Assembly (NCBI GenBank): GCA_015233395.1
Contig: JADFXV010000019.1
Coordinates: 1 to 42,716, forward strand
Source of the DNA: Desulfovibrionaceae bacterium
GTDB taxonomy: Bacteria; Desulfobacterota; Desulfovibrionia; Desulfovibrionales; Desulfovibrionaceae
Reading direction: 5' to 3'
DNA: 42,716 bases
Positions within the stretch are counted from its first letter, which is position 1. Each line of letters opens with the position of its first letter. The translations under genes were made by a program, and so were the position numbers. Positions 16,198 to 24,511 of this stretch are shown one piece after another. Under the pieces are notes generated by a model. That model worked only from the letters and a program-made list of their open reading frames with translations, had not been told where the DNA came from and searched no databases.

Positions 16198-17019
16198 TCA
16201 AAACGGGCAGAACCGGTAGTCCTTGTTGCCCTTGGAAAAATCGTTCTCGCTTAGGCCCGCGTTGAGCTTCACGTCCTGGTAGCTGTACTGTTCCTGCATG
16301 ACCTCTCGCTCGTCGTAACAGGTCACCCCGACGGGCAGCAGATATTCCTTGTCCACATGAAAAATCGCGTGCGAGGTGTAATACCAGCGGCCGTCCTTGG
16401 GAGCGAAGCGCAGTTCGATGGTCGTGGCCGGGCGGCCGTTGAAAATCTCCTCGTCCATGCGCACGATCTCGATCTCGCCCTTGTCGAGGGCGACCGGGAT
16501 GTCCCGGCGCATCATCTCGATGATGAACCCGAAGCCCAGGTCGGTGATCGGGTGGCGATTGCGGTCCATGAGCGCGGAGTCGGTGGGGTTGAACGTCCAG
16601 GTCACCAGGCCGAGCAAGCCGTCGCACCGGGCCAGGACCTTGTTGTTGTACTCGCCGTTCACGTAGAGCGCTTCCTTGGCCGGACCGTCGAGCCATTTCA
16701 TGTAGACTTTCATCGGCTTCTGGAACTTGACCATGATCCGCTCTTCCGGAAGCGGTTTGTCGCGCCAGCGCTCCTTTTTCTGAAACACGGCGGTGTAATC
16801 CTGAATGCGGGCGTAGCTCGCCTCCATCTGCCCGAGCAGGGCGAGCAATTTTTCGTCCTGGCCGGCCATGGCGGGCGCGATAAAAAACATTGCGGAAAAA
16901 AACGCGGCCGCAGCAAGCGCGGCGGCGAAGCGCAAGCGGGCCGGAGCCCGGCGGGCAGGAGTGACGCGGCGAATGCCTTTGCCAGAGTCGATGGGGGCGC
17001 GACGGGACGATGCGGACAA
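16198..17019 (-). CDS. Exported DUF1571-family protein
   Basis: A periplasmic protein with a signal peptide (LRFAAALAAAAFFSAMFFIAP, cleavage after AMA). The mature part (GQDEKLLALLGQMEASYARI, YTAVFQKKERW, KVYMKWLDGPAKEALYVNG) matches my recollection of DUF1571, a LolA/RseB-like half-barrel fold whose members have an unknown, probably lipid-related envelope function. The frame is open to 17244. A promoter at 17081-17108 would start transcription near 17074. That leaves only about 13 nt before the ATG at 17061, which has no ribosome binding site, so the TTG at 17019 with AGGAG upstream is favoured (273 aa). The ATG at 17061 is the alternative. The gene ends next to a shared bidirectional terminator. 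Confidence 0.75.
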   Translation of the reverse strand: MSASSRRAPIDSGKGIRRVTPARRAPARLRFAAALAAAAFFSAMFFIAPAMAGQDEKLLALLGQMEASYARIQDYTAVFQKKERWRDKPLPEERIMVKFQKPMKVYMKWLDGPAKEALYVNGEYNNKVLARCDGLLGLVTWTFNPTDSALMDRNRHPITDLGFGFIIEMMRRDIPVALDKGEIEIVRMDEEIFNGRPATTIELRFAPKDGRWYYTSHAIFHVDKEYLLPVGVTCYDEREVMQEQYSYQDVKLNAGLSENDFSKGNKDYRFCPF

Positions 17020-17080
17020 GATGGCGAAACTCCTGACAGGGGGCAAACCCGGCGGCTCCATGAGCCCGGGCAATCTGTCT

Positions 17081-17108
17081 ACTATAACGACGCGCCCGCA
17101 AAGGTCAA
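17081..17108 (-). promoter_or_regulatory. Sigma70-type promoter of the DUF1571 gene
   Basis: On the minus strand TTGACC (17108-17103), a 16-nt spacer and TATAGT (17086-17081). Its position bears on the choice of start codon for the DUF1571 gene. Confidence 0.65.
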
Positions 17109-17182
17109 TGCGCGGGGGCCGATATCCGGCAGCGCTTTGCGGGGACTTGGCGTCCACGGCTTCGCGGCCGCGCCTCCTATTG

Positions 17183-17217
17183 CCTGGAGCAAAAAGTATC
17201 TTACTTTTTGCTCCAGG
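17183..17217. terminator. 16-bp perfect hairpin, one of three in tandem
   Basis: CCTGGAGCAAAAAGTA (17183-17198) pairs perfectly with TACTTTTTGCTCCAGG (17202-17217) around a TCT loop. It is the farthest of three hairpins (17183-17302) between the XRE gene end and the DUF1571 promoter. The group probably insulates the two leftward genes. The role is inferred from position. Confidence 0.6.
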
Positions 17218-17232
17218 CGGCGCACTCCGCTT

Positions 17233-17253
17233 GGCCCCGCCCAAAGCGGGGCC
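17233..17253. terminator. GC hairpin, second of three
   Basis: GGCCCCGC pairs with GCGGGGCC around CCAAA. Similar short GGCCCCG...CGGGGCC hairpins sit beside element B copies again at 37334-37354, which suggests the two travel together. Confidence 0.55.
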
Positions 17254-17262
17254 ATACTTATA

Positions 17263-17302
17263 AATGGGAGCACGAAAATGAAGACATTTTCTGCTCCCAT
17301 TA
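17263..17302. repeat. Element B, copy 1, at the 3' end of the XRE gene
   Basis: AATGGGAGCA-C-GAAAATG, loop AAGA, CATTTTC-TGCTCCCATT. It overlaps the stop codon of the XRE gene. The inner AAAATG(A/G)AGACATTTTC recurs at 42601-42633, and the outer GGGAGC/GCTCCC pair recurs at 37287-37322 and 37371-37403. Confidence 0.7.
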
Positions 17303-17629
17303 ATAATACTCGGCCAAGCCGGCTACAATGCGATACAATTGCTGCTTTTGCTCCGCTGAAGACGATTTGACAAAATCAAGGAGCCTGTTTTCGATTTCTT
17401 CGGGGCTGGGCGGAGCTTTTTCCAACCGGAAAAGCTCGGACAAGGATATTCCCAGCGCCTCGGCCAAGCGGTGGAGGCTTTCGAGGGTGGGATTGCCCCG
17501 CCCCCTTTCGATTTCGCCCAGATGCTTCAACGACAAACCGGCCCGTTCGGCAAGCTGCAACTGCGTCGCCTTGCGGCATTTTCTCAATACCGCCAGTCTC
17601 TTTCCCAACAATTTCGCGATATTATCCAT
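17300..17629 (-). CDS. XRE-family (Cro/C1-type HTH) transcriptional regulator
   Basis: A 109-aa DNA-binding protein. Residues 8-65 are a complete Cro/C1 helix-turn-helix: KRLAVLRKCRKATQLQLAER, AGLSLKHLGEIERGRGNPT and LESLHRLAEALGISLSELF. The remaining 40 residues are charged and helical and may mediate dimerisation. There is no metabolite-binding or peptidase domain. It is divergent from the PAS kinase gene across a 468-bp gap with an AT-rich repeat (17701-17715) that could be its operator. Codon use looks like the neighbouring genes, though slightly less GC-rich. Confidence 0.88.
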   Translation of the reverse strand: MDNIAKLLGKRLAVLRKCRKATQLQLAERAGLSLKHLGEIERGRGNPTLESLHRLAEALGISLSELFRLEKAPPSPEEIENRLLDFVKSSSAEQKQQLYRIVAGLAEYY

Positions 17630-17700
17630 CTCAATCCCCTGATTATGGATACGTTCTCTCCGGGCAGGGGCGAACCAGATAAATATCCTATTTTCGTTTG

Positions 17701-17715
17701 ACTATAGGTACTATA
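17701..17715. promoter_or_regulatory. Candidate operator: ACTATA direct repeat
   Basis: ACTATA at 17701-17706 and again at 17710-17715, in the AT-rich stretch upstream of the XRE gene. It could be the XRE binding site. On the plus strand a TTGACT (17697-17702) also lies here. Confidence 0.25.
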
Positions 17716-17860
17716 TGTGGCATATTATTGGCGGCGTTCGGGTTCTTTTCAAAAAAAGACCGGTCGCGATGGCGCCGGCGCGCGAAGGGGTCCGACGCCG
17801 GGACAAGGCGTACTCCCTGGCGCCCCCCGGCCGCCTCGAACGGCTGCGGGGAAGGAAACG

Positions 17861-17941
17861 ATGAATCGCGTCGCGATTTTCGCCCAGGGTATATTTGACT
17901 TTTTATCTCGCCGGGACTATTATTTCTTATTTTCCGGTTGA
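17861..17941 (+). CDS. Possible 26-aa small ORF
   Basis: AAGGAA lies 4 nt before an ATG, and the ORF encodes a short hydrophobic/aromatic peptide (MNRVAIFAQGIFDFLSRRD plus YYFLFSG). The promoter at 17895-17923 lies inside it, so it may be only chance. The rest of the 17630-18097 gap holds that promoter and the ACTATA repeat, and no other gene I can support. Confidence 0.15.
   Translation: MNRVAIFAQGIFDFLSRRDYYFLFSG
17895..17923 (+). promoter_or_regulatory. Sigma70-type promoter for the PAS histidine kinase
   Basis: TTGACT (17895-17900), a 17-nt spacer and TATTAT (17918-17923); ten of twelve consensus positions match. Transcription would begin near 17930, leaving a leader of about 165 nt before the kinase ATG. 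Confidence 0.65.
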
Positions 17942-18097
17942 GGGTTTGGAAACGCGGAATGGGAACGGGAATTCGCCGTTCGCGACACGGCCGCGCGGCA
18001 TACGTCCCGGAAACGCACCGCGAGAGCTTTGCGCTCCAGGCGTCAAGACAACGGCCGATTCTCGCCACGCCAATGGCCGGTCCGCAGTGGAGGTTTC

Positions 18098-19564
18098 ATG
18101 CCCTGTTCCGGGCAAACCCCGAAACCGGACTCCGCCGGAGTCCCCGGTATCGGCGCAAGCGGATTGCCGCGCTGGACGATATACCCGGTCGCCGTGTCGG
18201 TCACTCTGGCCACGCTTTGGCTGCGGCTGGCCCTTGAACAGCATTTCACCCCGCATGCGCTGACAACCCTGTCTGTCCTGCCGGTCATCGTCAGCGCCTA
18301 CTTGGGCGGGTGGTGGCCCGGGATCGTTTCCACCGTCGTCGCCGCCCTTGGGGTCGATTATTTATTCCTCCCCCCCTTGGGCAGCTTCCAAATTGCCCAT
18401 CCCCCCGATGCGGTCGATTTGGGCGTGCTGGCCGGCGCCGGCGCGCTCGTCAGCGCCCTGTGCGAAAAACTGCACCGCCACGCCGCCGCCCTGCGCAGCG
18501 GTCAAGAGGCCTTGCGCAAAAGCGAAGAGCGCGTCAGGGCATTGGTGGAAAACGCCGGAGACGCCATCTATCTGGTCGACGCGACCGGCCGTTTCCTGGA
18601 TGTGAACCGCGAGGCCGAACGCCAGACGGAATTTTCCCGCGAGCAACTCCTGCGCATGGGCGTGGCCGATCTCGACTGCAACTACACGAACGAATCGTTC
18701 GCCGCTTTCGGCGAGACCATGGCCAATGGCGCAAAAGTCTTGTTCGAGACCGCGCATCGCCGCAAAAACGGGGACTCTTTCCCGGTGGAACTGAAAGTGG
18801 TTCGCCTGGAGGGGGACGCCGGACCGGTATTTCTGGGCATCGCCCGCGACATCGCCGAACGCAAGCGCTCCGAGGAACTCCACGCCCAGATCGAAAGCAC
18901 CATCCGGCACAACCTCCGGATTCCGGCGGGCAACGCCGTCCAGGTGGCCAGGCTGCTGCGCGCGGGCGCCAACCTTGCGGACGAGGATCGCCGCCTTCTC
19001 GATCTTTTCGAACAGTCGGGCCAGCATATGCTCGACACCCTGGACATGTACCTGGTCCTGTACAAGATCGAAGCAGGGTTGCATCAGGGCGAGCCGGAAA
19101 CCTTCGACTGCCTTCCCGTCGTCACGGAAATGATCGAGACTCTGACGAAGAAGGTCCGGTTCGCGAGCGTCCGCCTGGAAGTCCTGATAAACGGCCGCCC
19201 CCCCGGGCCGGATTCCCGCTGTCTCTGCCGGGGTGAGCCCAAACTGCTGCGCATGGCCCTGCAAAACCTGTTGGTCAACGCCCTGGAGGCCTCGCCGCCC
19301 GACGCGGAAGTCGTCGTGGAATTGTCGTCGGCTTCGGATACGGGCTGCCGCATTGAGATCAAAAATCAGGGCGTGGTCGCGCGGGAAATCCGGGGCGGAT
19401 TTTTCGACAAGTACGTGACCCGGGGCAAGAAAAACGGAACCGGTCTCGGCGCCTATTCGGCCAAGAAGATCATCGAGGCCCAGGGCGGCGGCATCGCCAT
19501 GCGCACCTCGGACCAGGACAACGAAACCGTGGTGACGGTGTGGATGCCCCGGCAGCCGGCCTAG
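18098..19564 (+). CDS. Orphan sensor histidine kinase with KdpD-like membrane domain and PAS domain
   Basis: A 488-aa kinase. The start at ATG 18098 has GGAGG 6 nt upstream. Residues about 25-130 form the four-helix DUF4118 membrane domain seen in KdpD-type sensors (YLGGWWPGIVSTVVAALGVD then YLFLPPLGSF). A PAS domain follows (about 150-270: RVRALVENAGDAIYLVDATG, FLDVNREAE, GIARDIAERKRSE). The histidine motif is IRHNLRIPAGN, and the ATPase domain has NLLVNALEAS and GTGLGAYSAKKIIE. The usual DxGxG G1 box is replaced by KNQGVV, as in a subgroup with RH(D/N)L H-boxes. No response regulator is adjacent. The ligand is unknown; DUF4118 does not imply potassium sensing by itself. Confidence 0.88.
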   Translation: MPCSGQTPKPDSAGVPGIGASGLPRWTIYPVAVSVTLATLWLRLALEQHFTPHALTTLSVLPVIVSAYLGGWWPGIVSTVVAALGVDYLFLPPLGSFQIAHPPDAVDLGVLAGAGALVSALCEKLHRHAAALRSGQEALRKSEERVRALVENAGDAIYLVDATGRFLDVNREAERQTEFSREQLLRMGVADLDCNYTNESFAAFGETMANGAKVLFETAHRRKNGDSFPVELKVVRLEGDAGPVFLGIARDIAERKRSEELHAQIESTIRHNLRIPAGNAVQVARLLRAGANLADEDRRLLDLFEQSGQHMLDTLDMYLVLYKIEAGLHQGEPETFDCLPVVTEMIETLTKKVRFASVRLEVLINGRPPGPDSRCLCRGEPKLLRMALQNLLVNALEASPPDAEVVVELSSASDTGCRIEIKNQGVVAREIRGGFFDKYVTRGKKNGTGLGAYSAKKIIEAQGGGIAMRTSDQDNETVVTVWMPRQPA

Positions 19565-19613
19565 CAGCCCGTTGAAAAAGGGGCTGCTGCGCGCCAGGAC
19601 GGCATTTTTCAAC
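19563..19613. terminator. Overlapping hairpins between convergent genes
   Basis: AGCAGCCC (19563-19570) pairs with GGGCTGCT (19581-19588), and alternatively GTTGAAAAA (19571-19579) pairs with TTTTTCAAC (19605-19613). The two foldings exclude each other only partly. The site begins within the kinase stop codon and ends 7 bp before the uppP stop, so it can end transcription from both sides. Confidence 0.6.
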
Positions 19614-19619
19614 AGACCG

Positions 19620-20432
19620 CTAGGCGGCGCTCACGATCAGCACCGTCAGCCCGAGCAAGAGGCAGTAAATCGCGAACGGCAGCATGGCGCTCACTTCGTG
19701 TTTGCGAAACCAGCGCATCAGCGCCCAGACGCTCGCGAAGGCGGCGACCCCGGCGGCCGCGCCGCCGATCAGCGAGGTGGCGAACAGCCCGGTCATGTCG
19801 GCGCGGGCCAGTTTGGGAATCTCAAGGACGGCGGCCCCGACGATCACCGGCGTGGCCAGGAGCATGGAGAATTTGGCCGCGGCCTCGTGCTTGAGTCCCA
19901 TCCACAATCCGGCCACGATGCTCGCCCCGGAACGCGAAAACCCGGGAACCAGCGCCAGGGACTGGAAAACTCCCACCAGCAGCGCCTGGGTGTAGCTCAA
20001 ATCCGTCAACTCCTTGGCGCCGCCCTTGCGGATGCGCTCGCCCCAATAGAGCAGGGCCGCGTTGCAGATCAAAAAAATCGCCGCGCTGGTCACGTTGCTG
20101 AACAGATGGCGCAGCTGCTTCTCGAACAAAAGCCCGGCCAGCCCGGCCGGAATCGTGCCCACGACGATCAGCAGCAGGGTCTTTTTTTCCTTTCCCCGCA
20201 GCAGATGCCGGGCGATGTTCAGCCAGTCGTCCCTGAAGAAAAGGAGCAAGGCCACGGCCGTGCCCAGGTGGAGCATGACCATGAAGGGCAAAAAATGCTC
20301 CTTGAGAAAGGCGGGATCGAGATTCCAGCGCAATAAGAACGGGGTGAGCACGCCGTGGGCCACGCTGCTCACCGGGAAAAGTTCGGTCAGCCCCTGGATG
20401 AGGGCGAAAATCAGGGCTTGGAATATGCTCAT
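19620..20432 (-). CDS. uppP: Undecaprenyl-diphosphatase UppP/BacA
   Basis: An integral membrane phosphatase that recycles undecaprenyl pyrophosphate to the monophosphate carrier used for peptidoglycan and surface glycans; it confers bacitracin tolerance. The 270-aa product has about eight membrane helices. Signature motifs are present: IQGLTELFPVSSVAH near the N-terminus (the (E/Q)xxxE active-site region) and VPGFSRSGAS in the second half with the catalytic Arg/Ser. SVAH replaces the more frequent SSGH. The start at ATG 20432 has GGAG upstream; an upstream frame extension to 20459 has none. It follows a terminated leftward gene, so it needs its own promoter in 20433-20496. Confidence 0.95.
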   Translation of the reverse strand: MSIFQALIFALIQGLTELFPVSSVAHGVLTPFLLRWNLDPAFLKEHFLPFMVMLHLGTAVALLLFFRDDWLNIARHLLRGKEKKTLLLIVVGTIPAGLAGLLFEKQLRHLFSNVTSAAIFLICNAALLYWGERIRKGGAKELTDLSYTQALLVGVFQSLALVPGFSRSGASIVAGLWMGLKHEAAAKFSMLLATPVIVGAAVLEIPKLARADMTGLFATSLIGGAAAGVAAFASVWALMRWFRKHEVSAMLPFAIYCLLLGLTVLIVSAA

Positions 20433-20496
20433 GGAGGCTCCGTTGGTTGGGTTGCCCATGCCACCCGATCGCGGTCGCGGTCAAGGCGGCGGCCAT

Positions 20497-20532
20497 AAAA
20501 AAACCGCCGGAAGCGTCGCTTCCGGCGGTTTT
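20497..20532 (-). terminator. Intrinsic terminator of the 172-aa exported protein gene
   Basis: AAAACCGCCGGAAGC pairs with GCTTCCGGCGGTTTT around GTC. Read leftward the stem is followed by a run of seven Ts. It lies 18 bp beyond the stop codon at 20551. Confidence 0.9.
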
Positions 20533-20550
20533 CCCGGCTTCGGACCGAGA

Positions 20551-21069
20551 CTAGGGCGCGCCCTGCATTTTGACGTTTCTGAACATCACCGTCATGTTGT
20601 CCTGAATTTCGATCCGGCAGCCGGATTCGGCATTTTCGTACCGGTAGCCCTGGGTGAAATCCTTCTGCCCGCCGGTGGAATAAAACTGCTTCATGGTCAG
20701 ACCGGCCGTCTCGCCGAATTCCTTGGCGAAAGCGGTCGCGGACAAGAGCTTGCGTCCGTAGATCTTTTCCACTTCGCTGCGGGAAAAAGCCATCTCGATG
20801 ACGGGCCTTGAGCAGGCCGTGTCGTAATCCGCGGCCGCCTGCTGGGCGCTCACCCTCCCCTCGCGGCTGTTGATGAATTTTTGCTTGGTCTCGCAAGCGT
20901 ACCGGAGCGGATCGTTAAAGTCGTTGAGCCGCAATTTGACGTTGAGCTTGTCGTAATCGGCGCGCGGCATGCCCAGATAAAAATCGCCGATCTTGCATTC
21001 GTTCGATTGGGCGTAAGCGCCGGTCGAACTCAGGCACAAGAGCGCGGCGACGATGAAGGCTGTTTTCAT
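20551..21069 (-). CDS. Small exported protein of unknown function, 172 aa
   Basis: I do not recognise the family. The start at ATG 21069 has GGGAG 5 nt upstream. A clear signal peptide (MKTAFIVAALLCLSSTGAYA, cleaved before QSNE) sends it to the periplasm. The mature part starts CKIGDFYLGMPRADYDKL, a pattern like the small Gly-Met-x-x-x-(E/D) modules found in SmpA/BamE-like exported proteins. Four cysteines in the mature part could form two disulfides. It has its own terminator and is flanked by cheB and uppP, which give no functional hint. Confidence 0.8.
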   Translation of the reverse strand: MKTAFIVAALLCLSSTGAYAQSNECKIGDFYLGMPRADYDKLNVKLRLNDFNDPLRYACETKQKFINSREGRVSAQQAAADYDTACSRPVIEMAFSRSEVEKIYGRKLLSATAFAKEFGETAGLTMKQFYSTGGQKDFTQGYRYENAESGCRIEIQDNMTVMFRNVKMQGAP

Positions 21070-21163
21070 GGTCACTCCCTGTCAATTGAGATTGCACTGA
21101 AGACGCCCCGATGGCGTCAAAGGTTACGGGCGTGGCCGGCGGGCCGGAAATTCGGGCTTGCCC

Positions 21164-22243
21164 TCATTTTCCGGAACAAAGCCGCACGACCTCGAGGGCG
21201 ATGGCCGGAAGCGGCAGGACCCGGTCCACGCCGCCGAGCTTGATGGCCTCGTTCGGCATCCCGAAAACCACGCAGGTGGCCTCGTCCTGGGCGATGGTGT
21301 AGGCCCCGGCGTCCTGCATTTCCTTCATGCCGGCCGCGCCGTCGTCGCCCATGCCGGTCATGATTACGCCCACGGCGTTTTTCCCGGCGTAGCGCGCGGC
21401 CGAACGGAAAAGCACGTCCACGCTCGGACGATGGCGGCGCACCAGCGGCCCGTCCTTGACCTCGACGTGGTAGCGCGCGCCGCTGCGCTTGAGCAGCATG
21501 TGCTTGTTGCCCGGGGCGATCAGCGCCTGGCCGCGCAGCATGGTGTCGTTGTCCGCGGCTTCCTTGACGGTGATGCGGCAGATCGTGTTGAGCCTTTGCG
21601 CGAACGCGGCCGTAAATTTCTCCGGCATGTGCTGCACGATGGCCACGGCCGGGCAGTCCTGGGGCAAGGCTTCGAGAAATTCGCGCAAGGCCTCGGTCCC
21701 GCCGGTCGACGCGCCGACGATGACCACCTTTTCCGTAGTCTGGAGCATGGCCTTGGAAGCCGGGGCGGCCGCAATGACCGCGTCCGCCGACAATTTGGGC
21801 GAGACCTTCATCGGCGCGCCCCGCGTGGGCCGCAGCTTGGCCCGGGCGGCCGCCTTGACCGAATCGCAGATGCGGATGCGCGATTCTTCGAGAAACTGCT
21901 TGGCGCCGAGCTTGGGCTTGGTGATGATGTCCACCGCGCCGTATTCCAGCGCGCGCAGGGTGGTCTCCGAACCCTGGTCGGTGAGCGTGGAGCAGATGAC
22001 CACGGGCAGGGGATGCTGGGCCATGATTTTCTTGAGAAAGGTCAGCCCGTCCATGCGCGGCATTTCCACGTCGAGCGTAATGACGTCGGGCGCCACCTCT
22101 TCGAAAATCTTGGCGGCGGCGAAAGGATCCCCGGCCGCGCCCACGACCTCGATCTCGGGGTCCGAGGACAGGATGTCGGTCAGGGTCTGGCGCACGAGCG
22201 CCGAGTCGTCGACCACGATCACCTTGATTTTGGCTCCGGCCAT
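21164..22243 (-). CDS. cheB: Chemotaxis protein-glutamate methylesterase/deamidase CheB
   Basis: Removes methyl groups from chemoreceptor glutamates and deamidates glutamines; activated by phosphorylation by CheA. The 359-aa product has a receiver domain (1-125) with [15 protein letters not shown], phospho-acceptor Asp58 in [11 protein letters not shown] and a TKPK lysine. After a linker, the esterase domain carries the Ser-His-Asp triad in [20 protein letters not shown] and [12 protein letters not shown]. The start at ATG 22243 has GGGAG upstream. No other che genes are in the window, so it is an isolated cheB. It may serve a distant chemotaxis cluster. Confidence 0.95.
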   Translation of the reverse strand: MAGAKIKVIVVDDSALVRQTLTDILSSDPEIEVVGAAGDPFAAAKIFEEVAPDVITLDVEMPRMDGLTFLKKIMAQHPLPVVICSTLTDQGSETTLRALEYGAVDIITKPKLGAKQFLEESRIRICDSVKAAARAKLRPTRGAPMKVSPKLSADAVIAAAPASKAMLQTTEKVVIVGASTGGTEALREFLEALPQDCPAVAIVQHMPEKFTAAFAQRLNTICRITVKEAADNDTMLRGQALIAPGNKHMLLKRSGARYHVEVKDGPLVRRHRPSVDVLFRSAARYAGKNAVGVIMTGMGDDGAAGMKEMQDAGAYTIAQDEATCVVFGMPNEAIKLGGVDRVLPLPAIALEVVRLCSGK

Positions 22244-22314
22244 GTCTCTCCCGTATTTGTCGCTGTTCGCCCCCTTTCCTAGATAAAACCGCCTTAAATC
22301 GCCAGCGTTATTCA

Positions 22315-22349
22315 CGGGAAGGAAAAATTTCCGCATTTTCGCGCTCCCG
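22315..22349. repeat. Element B, degenerate copy 2
   Basis: CGGGAAGGAAAAATTTCCGC then ATTTTCGCGCTCCCG. The right half matches the copy at 37287-37322 exactly (ATTTTCGCGCTCCCG) but the left arm is eroded. It lies in the divergent gap between cheB and purD. Confidence 0.5.
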
Positions 22350-22390
22350 GCGATATCCCGTCCGCCAGGCCTTGCCGGCGCCCGCGTCTG

Positions 22391-22419
22391 TTGACGGAGT
22401 TTTTTTGCGACCCTATACA
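22391..22419 (+). promoter_or_regulatory. Sigma70-type promoter of purDE
   Basis: TTGACG (22391-22396), a 17-nt spacer and TATACA (22414-22419). The start of transcription would be near 22426, about 48 nt before the purD ATG. I see no PurR-type palindrome. Confidence 0.65.
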
Positions 22420-22473
22420 GCCCTTGCGGCCGTCGCCGAGCACGGCCTGATCGCGTCCCCCAAGGAGTTTCCC

Positions 22474-23754
22474 ATGCGGATTTTAGTGGTCGGTTCCGGC
22501 GGCCGGGAGCACGCCCTGGCCTGGCGTCTGCGCCAAGGCGGCGCGGCAAACGAAATCTTCGCCGCGCCCGGCAACGGCGGCACGGCCATGGAGGGCGTCA
22601 ACTGCGCCGTGAGCGACTCCGACGTCGGAGGTCTGGTGCATCTGGCCCGGGACAAGCGCATCGACCTGGTGGCCGCCGGTCCCGAACTGCCGCTGGTCGA
22701 AGGGCTGACCGAGGCCCTGGCCAGGGAGGGCATACCCTGCTTCGGCCCGGACGCCTTTGCGGCCAGGCTTGAAGGCAGCAAGGCCTTCGCCAAGAACCTC
22801 ATGCGCGAAACCGGCGTTCCCACGGCCGATTTCGCGGTCTTCACCGACTACGCCAAGGCCCGGGAGCATGTCCTGGCCCGCGACGAACCCATGGTGGTCA
22901 AGGCCGACGGCCTGGCCGCGGGCAAGGGCGTGGTCGTGGCCCGGACCCGGGGCGAGGCCCTGGCCGCGCTCGAAGACATGATGGTCAAAAAAATCTACGG
23001 CCCGGCCGGGGACGCCGTGATCGTCGAAGACGCCCTGAGCGGCGAAGAAGCCTCGTTTCTGGCCTTCTGCGACGGCCAGACCATTGTCCCGCTGCCCGCC
23101 TGCCAGGACCACAAGCCCGTGGGCGAGGGCGACGCCGGCCCGAACACCGGCGGCATGGGCGCGTACTGCCCGGCCCCGGTGCTGCCCGAATCCGAATACG
23201 GCCGCATGGCCGAGCTCGCCATCCGCCCGATCGTCGCCAGCCTCGCGGCCAAGGGCCACCCGTTCAAGGGCGTGCTCTACGCCGGACTGATGATGACCAA
23301 GGACGGGCCGTACGTCCTGGAATACAACGTGCGCTTCGGCGACCCGGAGTGCCAGCCGCTGCTCATGCGCCTGCAAGGCGACCTGGCCGAGATCATGCTC
23401 GCCTGCGTTCAAGGCCGCCTGGACGCGACTCGCGTCGGCTGGAAACCGGAAACCGCCATCTGCGTGGTCATGGCCGCCAAGGGCTATCCGGGAAACTACC
23501 CCAAAGGCATGGAGATCTTCGGACTGGACGCGGCGGAAAAACTCGACGGAGTCAAAGTCTTCCAAGCCGGAACCAGACTCGCCGGCGGCAGGATCGTCAG
23601 CTCCGGCGGCCGCATCCTGGGCGTCACCGCGCTCGGCATGGGACTTGCCGCAGCCAAAAGCCGCGCCTACGCCGCCATCGAAAAAATCAGCTACGACAAC
23701 GCCTACTATCGTCGCGACATCGGCGACAAGGGACTTGTCAGGGAGGGCAAATGA
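22474..23754 (+). CDS. purD: Phosphoribosylamine--glycine ligase
   Basis: Second step of purine synthesis: ATP-dependent joining of phosphoribosylamine and glycine to GAR. The 426-aa product starts [19 protein letters not shown], the PurD signature. It has the ATP-grasp region with [16 protein letters not shown], the family motif [10 protein letters not shown] and the metal-binding [20 protein letters not shown] lies 6 nt before the ATG. The stop overlaps the purE start (ATGA), so the two genes are translationally coupled. It is transcribed from a good promoter at 22391-22419. Confidence 0.97.
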   Translation: MRILVVGSGGREHALAWRLRQGGAANEIFAAPGNGGTAMEGVNCAVSDSDVGGLVHLARDKRIDLVAAGPELPLVEGLTEALAREGIPCFGPDAFAARLEGSKAFAKNLMRETGVPTADFAVFTDYAKAREHVLARDEPMVVKADGLAAGKGVVVARTRGEALAALEDMMVKKIYGPAGDAVIVEDALSGEEASFLAFCDGQTIVPLPACQDHKPVGEGDAGPNTGGMGAYCPAPVLPESEYGRMAELAIRPIVASLAAKGHPFKGVLYAGLMMTKDGPYVLEYNVRFGDPECQPLLMRLQGDLAEIMLACVQGRLDATRVGWKPETAICVVMAAKGYPGNYPKGMEIFGLDAAEKLDGVKVFQAGTRLAGGRIVSSGGRILGVTALGMGLAAAKSRAYAAIEKISYDNAYYRRDIGDKGLVREGK

Positions 23755-24257
23755 GCCAGGTCGCCATTTTCATGGGCTCGATCTCGGACGAGGACAAAAT
23801 GAAGCCCTGCGCCGAGGTGCTCGCTTCGCTGCACATCGGCTTCACCTTCACCGTCACCTCGGCCCACCGCTCGCCGGAACGCACGGAAAAACTGGTCGCG
23901 GATCTGGAGAAACAAGGCTGCCGGGTGTTCATCTGCGCCGCCGGCATGGCCGCCCACCTGGCCGGCGCCGTGGCCGCCCGGACCCGCAAACCGGTCATCG
24001 GCGTGCCCATCGACGCTTCGCCCTTGCACGGCATGGACGCCCTGCTCTCCACCGTGCAGATGCCCCCGGGATTCCCGGTGGCCACCATGGCCCTGGACAA
24101 GGCCGGAGCCCGGAACGCCGCCTGGCTCGCCGCCCAAATCCTGGCCCTGAGCGACCCGGACCTCGACGCCCGCCTGGCCAAGGCCCGCGAAGACGCCGCC
24201 GCCGCCGTGGACAAAGCCGCCAGGGATTTGCAAGCGCGGCTTGAAAAGAAAGAGTAA
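23751..24257 (+). CDS. purE: PurE, N5-CAIR mutase (or AIR carboxylase)
   Basis: Converts N5-CAIR (or AIR plus CO2) to CAIR in purine synthesis. The 168-aa product has the FMGSISDED phosphate loop, the conserved SAHRSPERT and CAAGMAAHLAGAVAARTRKP, then GVPIDASPLHGMDALLS and VQMPPGFPVAT. The canonical class I motif GGAAHLPG is AGMAAHLAG here, so whether it is a mutase or a direct carboxylase cannot be decided. No purK is visible next to it. It overlaps purD by 4 bp. A repeat and a strong hairpin follow its stop codon. Confidence 0.93.
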   Translation: MSQVAIFMGSISDEDKMKPCAEVLASLHIGFTFTVTSAHRSPERTEKLVADLEKQGCRVFICAAGMAAHLAGAVAARTRKPVIGVPIDASPLHGMDALLSTVQMPPGFPVATMALDKAGARNAAWLAAQILALSDPDLDARLAKAREDAAAAVDKAARDLQARLEKKE

Positions 24258-24294
24258 GAGAATCGGGGGAAAACCCCTTTCCTCAAAAAACTTC
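24258..24294 (-). repeat. Element A, copy 4 (short form)
   Basis: Begins immediately after the purE stop codon with GAGAATCGGGGGAAAACCCC and ends at CTCAAAAAACTTC. Same short form and same orientation relative to the gene as the copy after the Usp gene. Confidence 0.7.
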
Positions 24295-24295
24295 A

Positions 24296-24346
24296 TTTCG
24301 GCAGTGGGCCGGGTTTCGCTTCGCGAAACCCGGCCCACTGCCGAAA
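24296..24346 (+). terminator. 24-bp perfect hairpin after purDE
   Basis: The arms at 24296-24319 and 24323-24346 pair perfectly around a TTC loop. The right side is followed by ATGTTTTTGA, a short T-run. It is much longer than a typical terminator stem but is well placed to end the purDE transcript. Confidence 0.7.
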
Positions 24347-24433
24347 ATGTTTTTGAAGGGAATGGCGGTCGTGGTGAAACGTATCGAGTGGGAACCCCGC
24401 CCCCTGACGTGGGGGTCCGGGGGCGATCATCGC

Positions 24434-24510
24434 CCCCGGCGGGGTCTGGGGCGGAGCCCCAGCGGGATCCGGGGCGGCGCCCCCGGCGGGGTCCGGGGCG
24501 GTGCCCCGGG
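24434..24510. repeat. Tandem 23-24 bp GC-rich repeat (family C)
   Basis: Three head-to-tail units of the form CCCCGGCGGGGTCCGGGG plus CGGNG occupy 24434-24456, 24457-24479 and 24480-24503, with a partial fourth. The end abuts the stop codon of the leftward Amt-like gene. 24395-24433 adds related GGGGGCGATCATCGCCCCC hairpins. Confidence 0.75.
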
Positions 24511-24511
24511 T

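Noticed and set aside
17698-17898. Plus-strand frame starting MTIGTICGILLAAFGFFSKK
   Set aside because: It resembles a signal peptide at first, but the rest is Arg/Pro/Gly-rich readthrough without a ribosome binding site.
24434-24510. CRISPR-like tandem repeat
   Set aside because: The units are directly contiguous with no unique spacers, and no cas genes are present.
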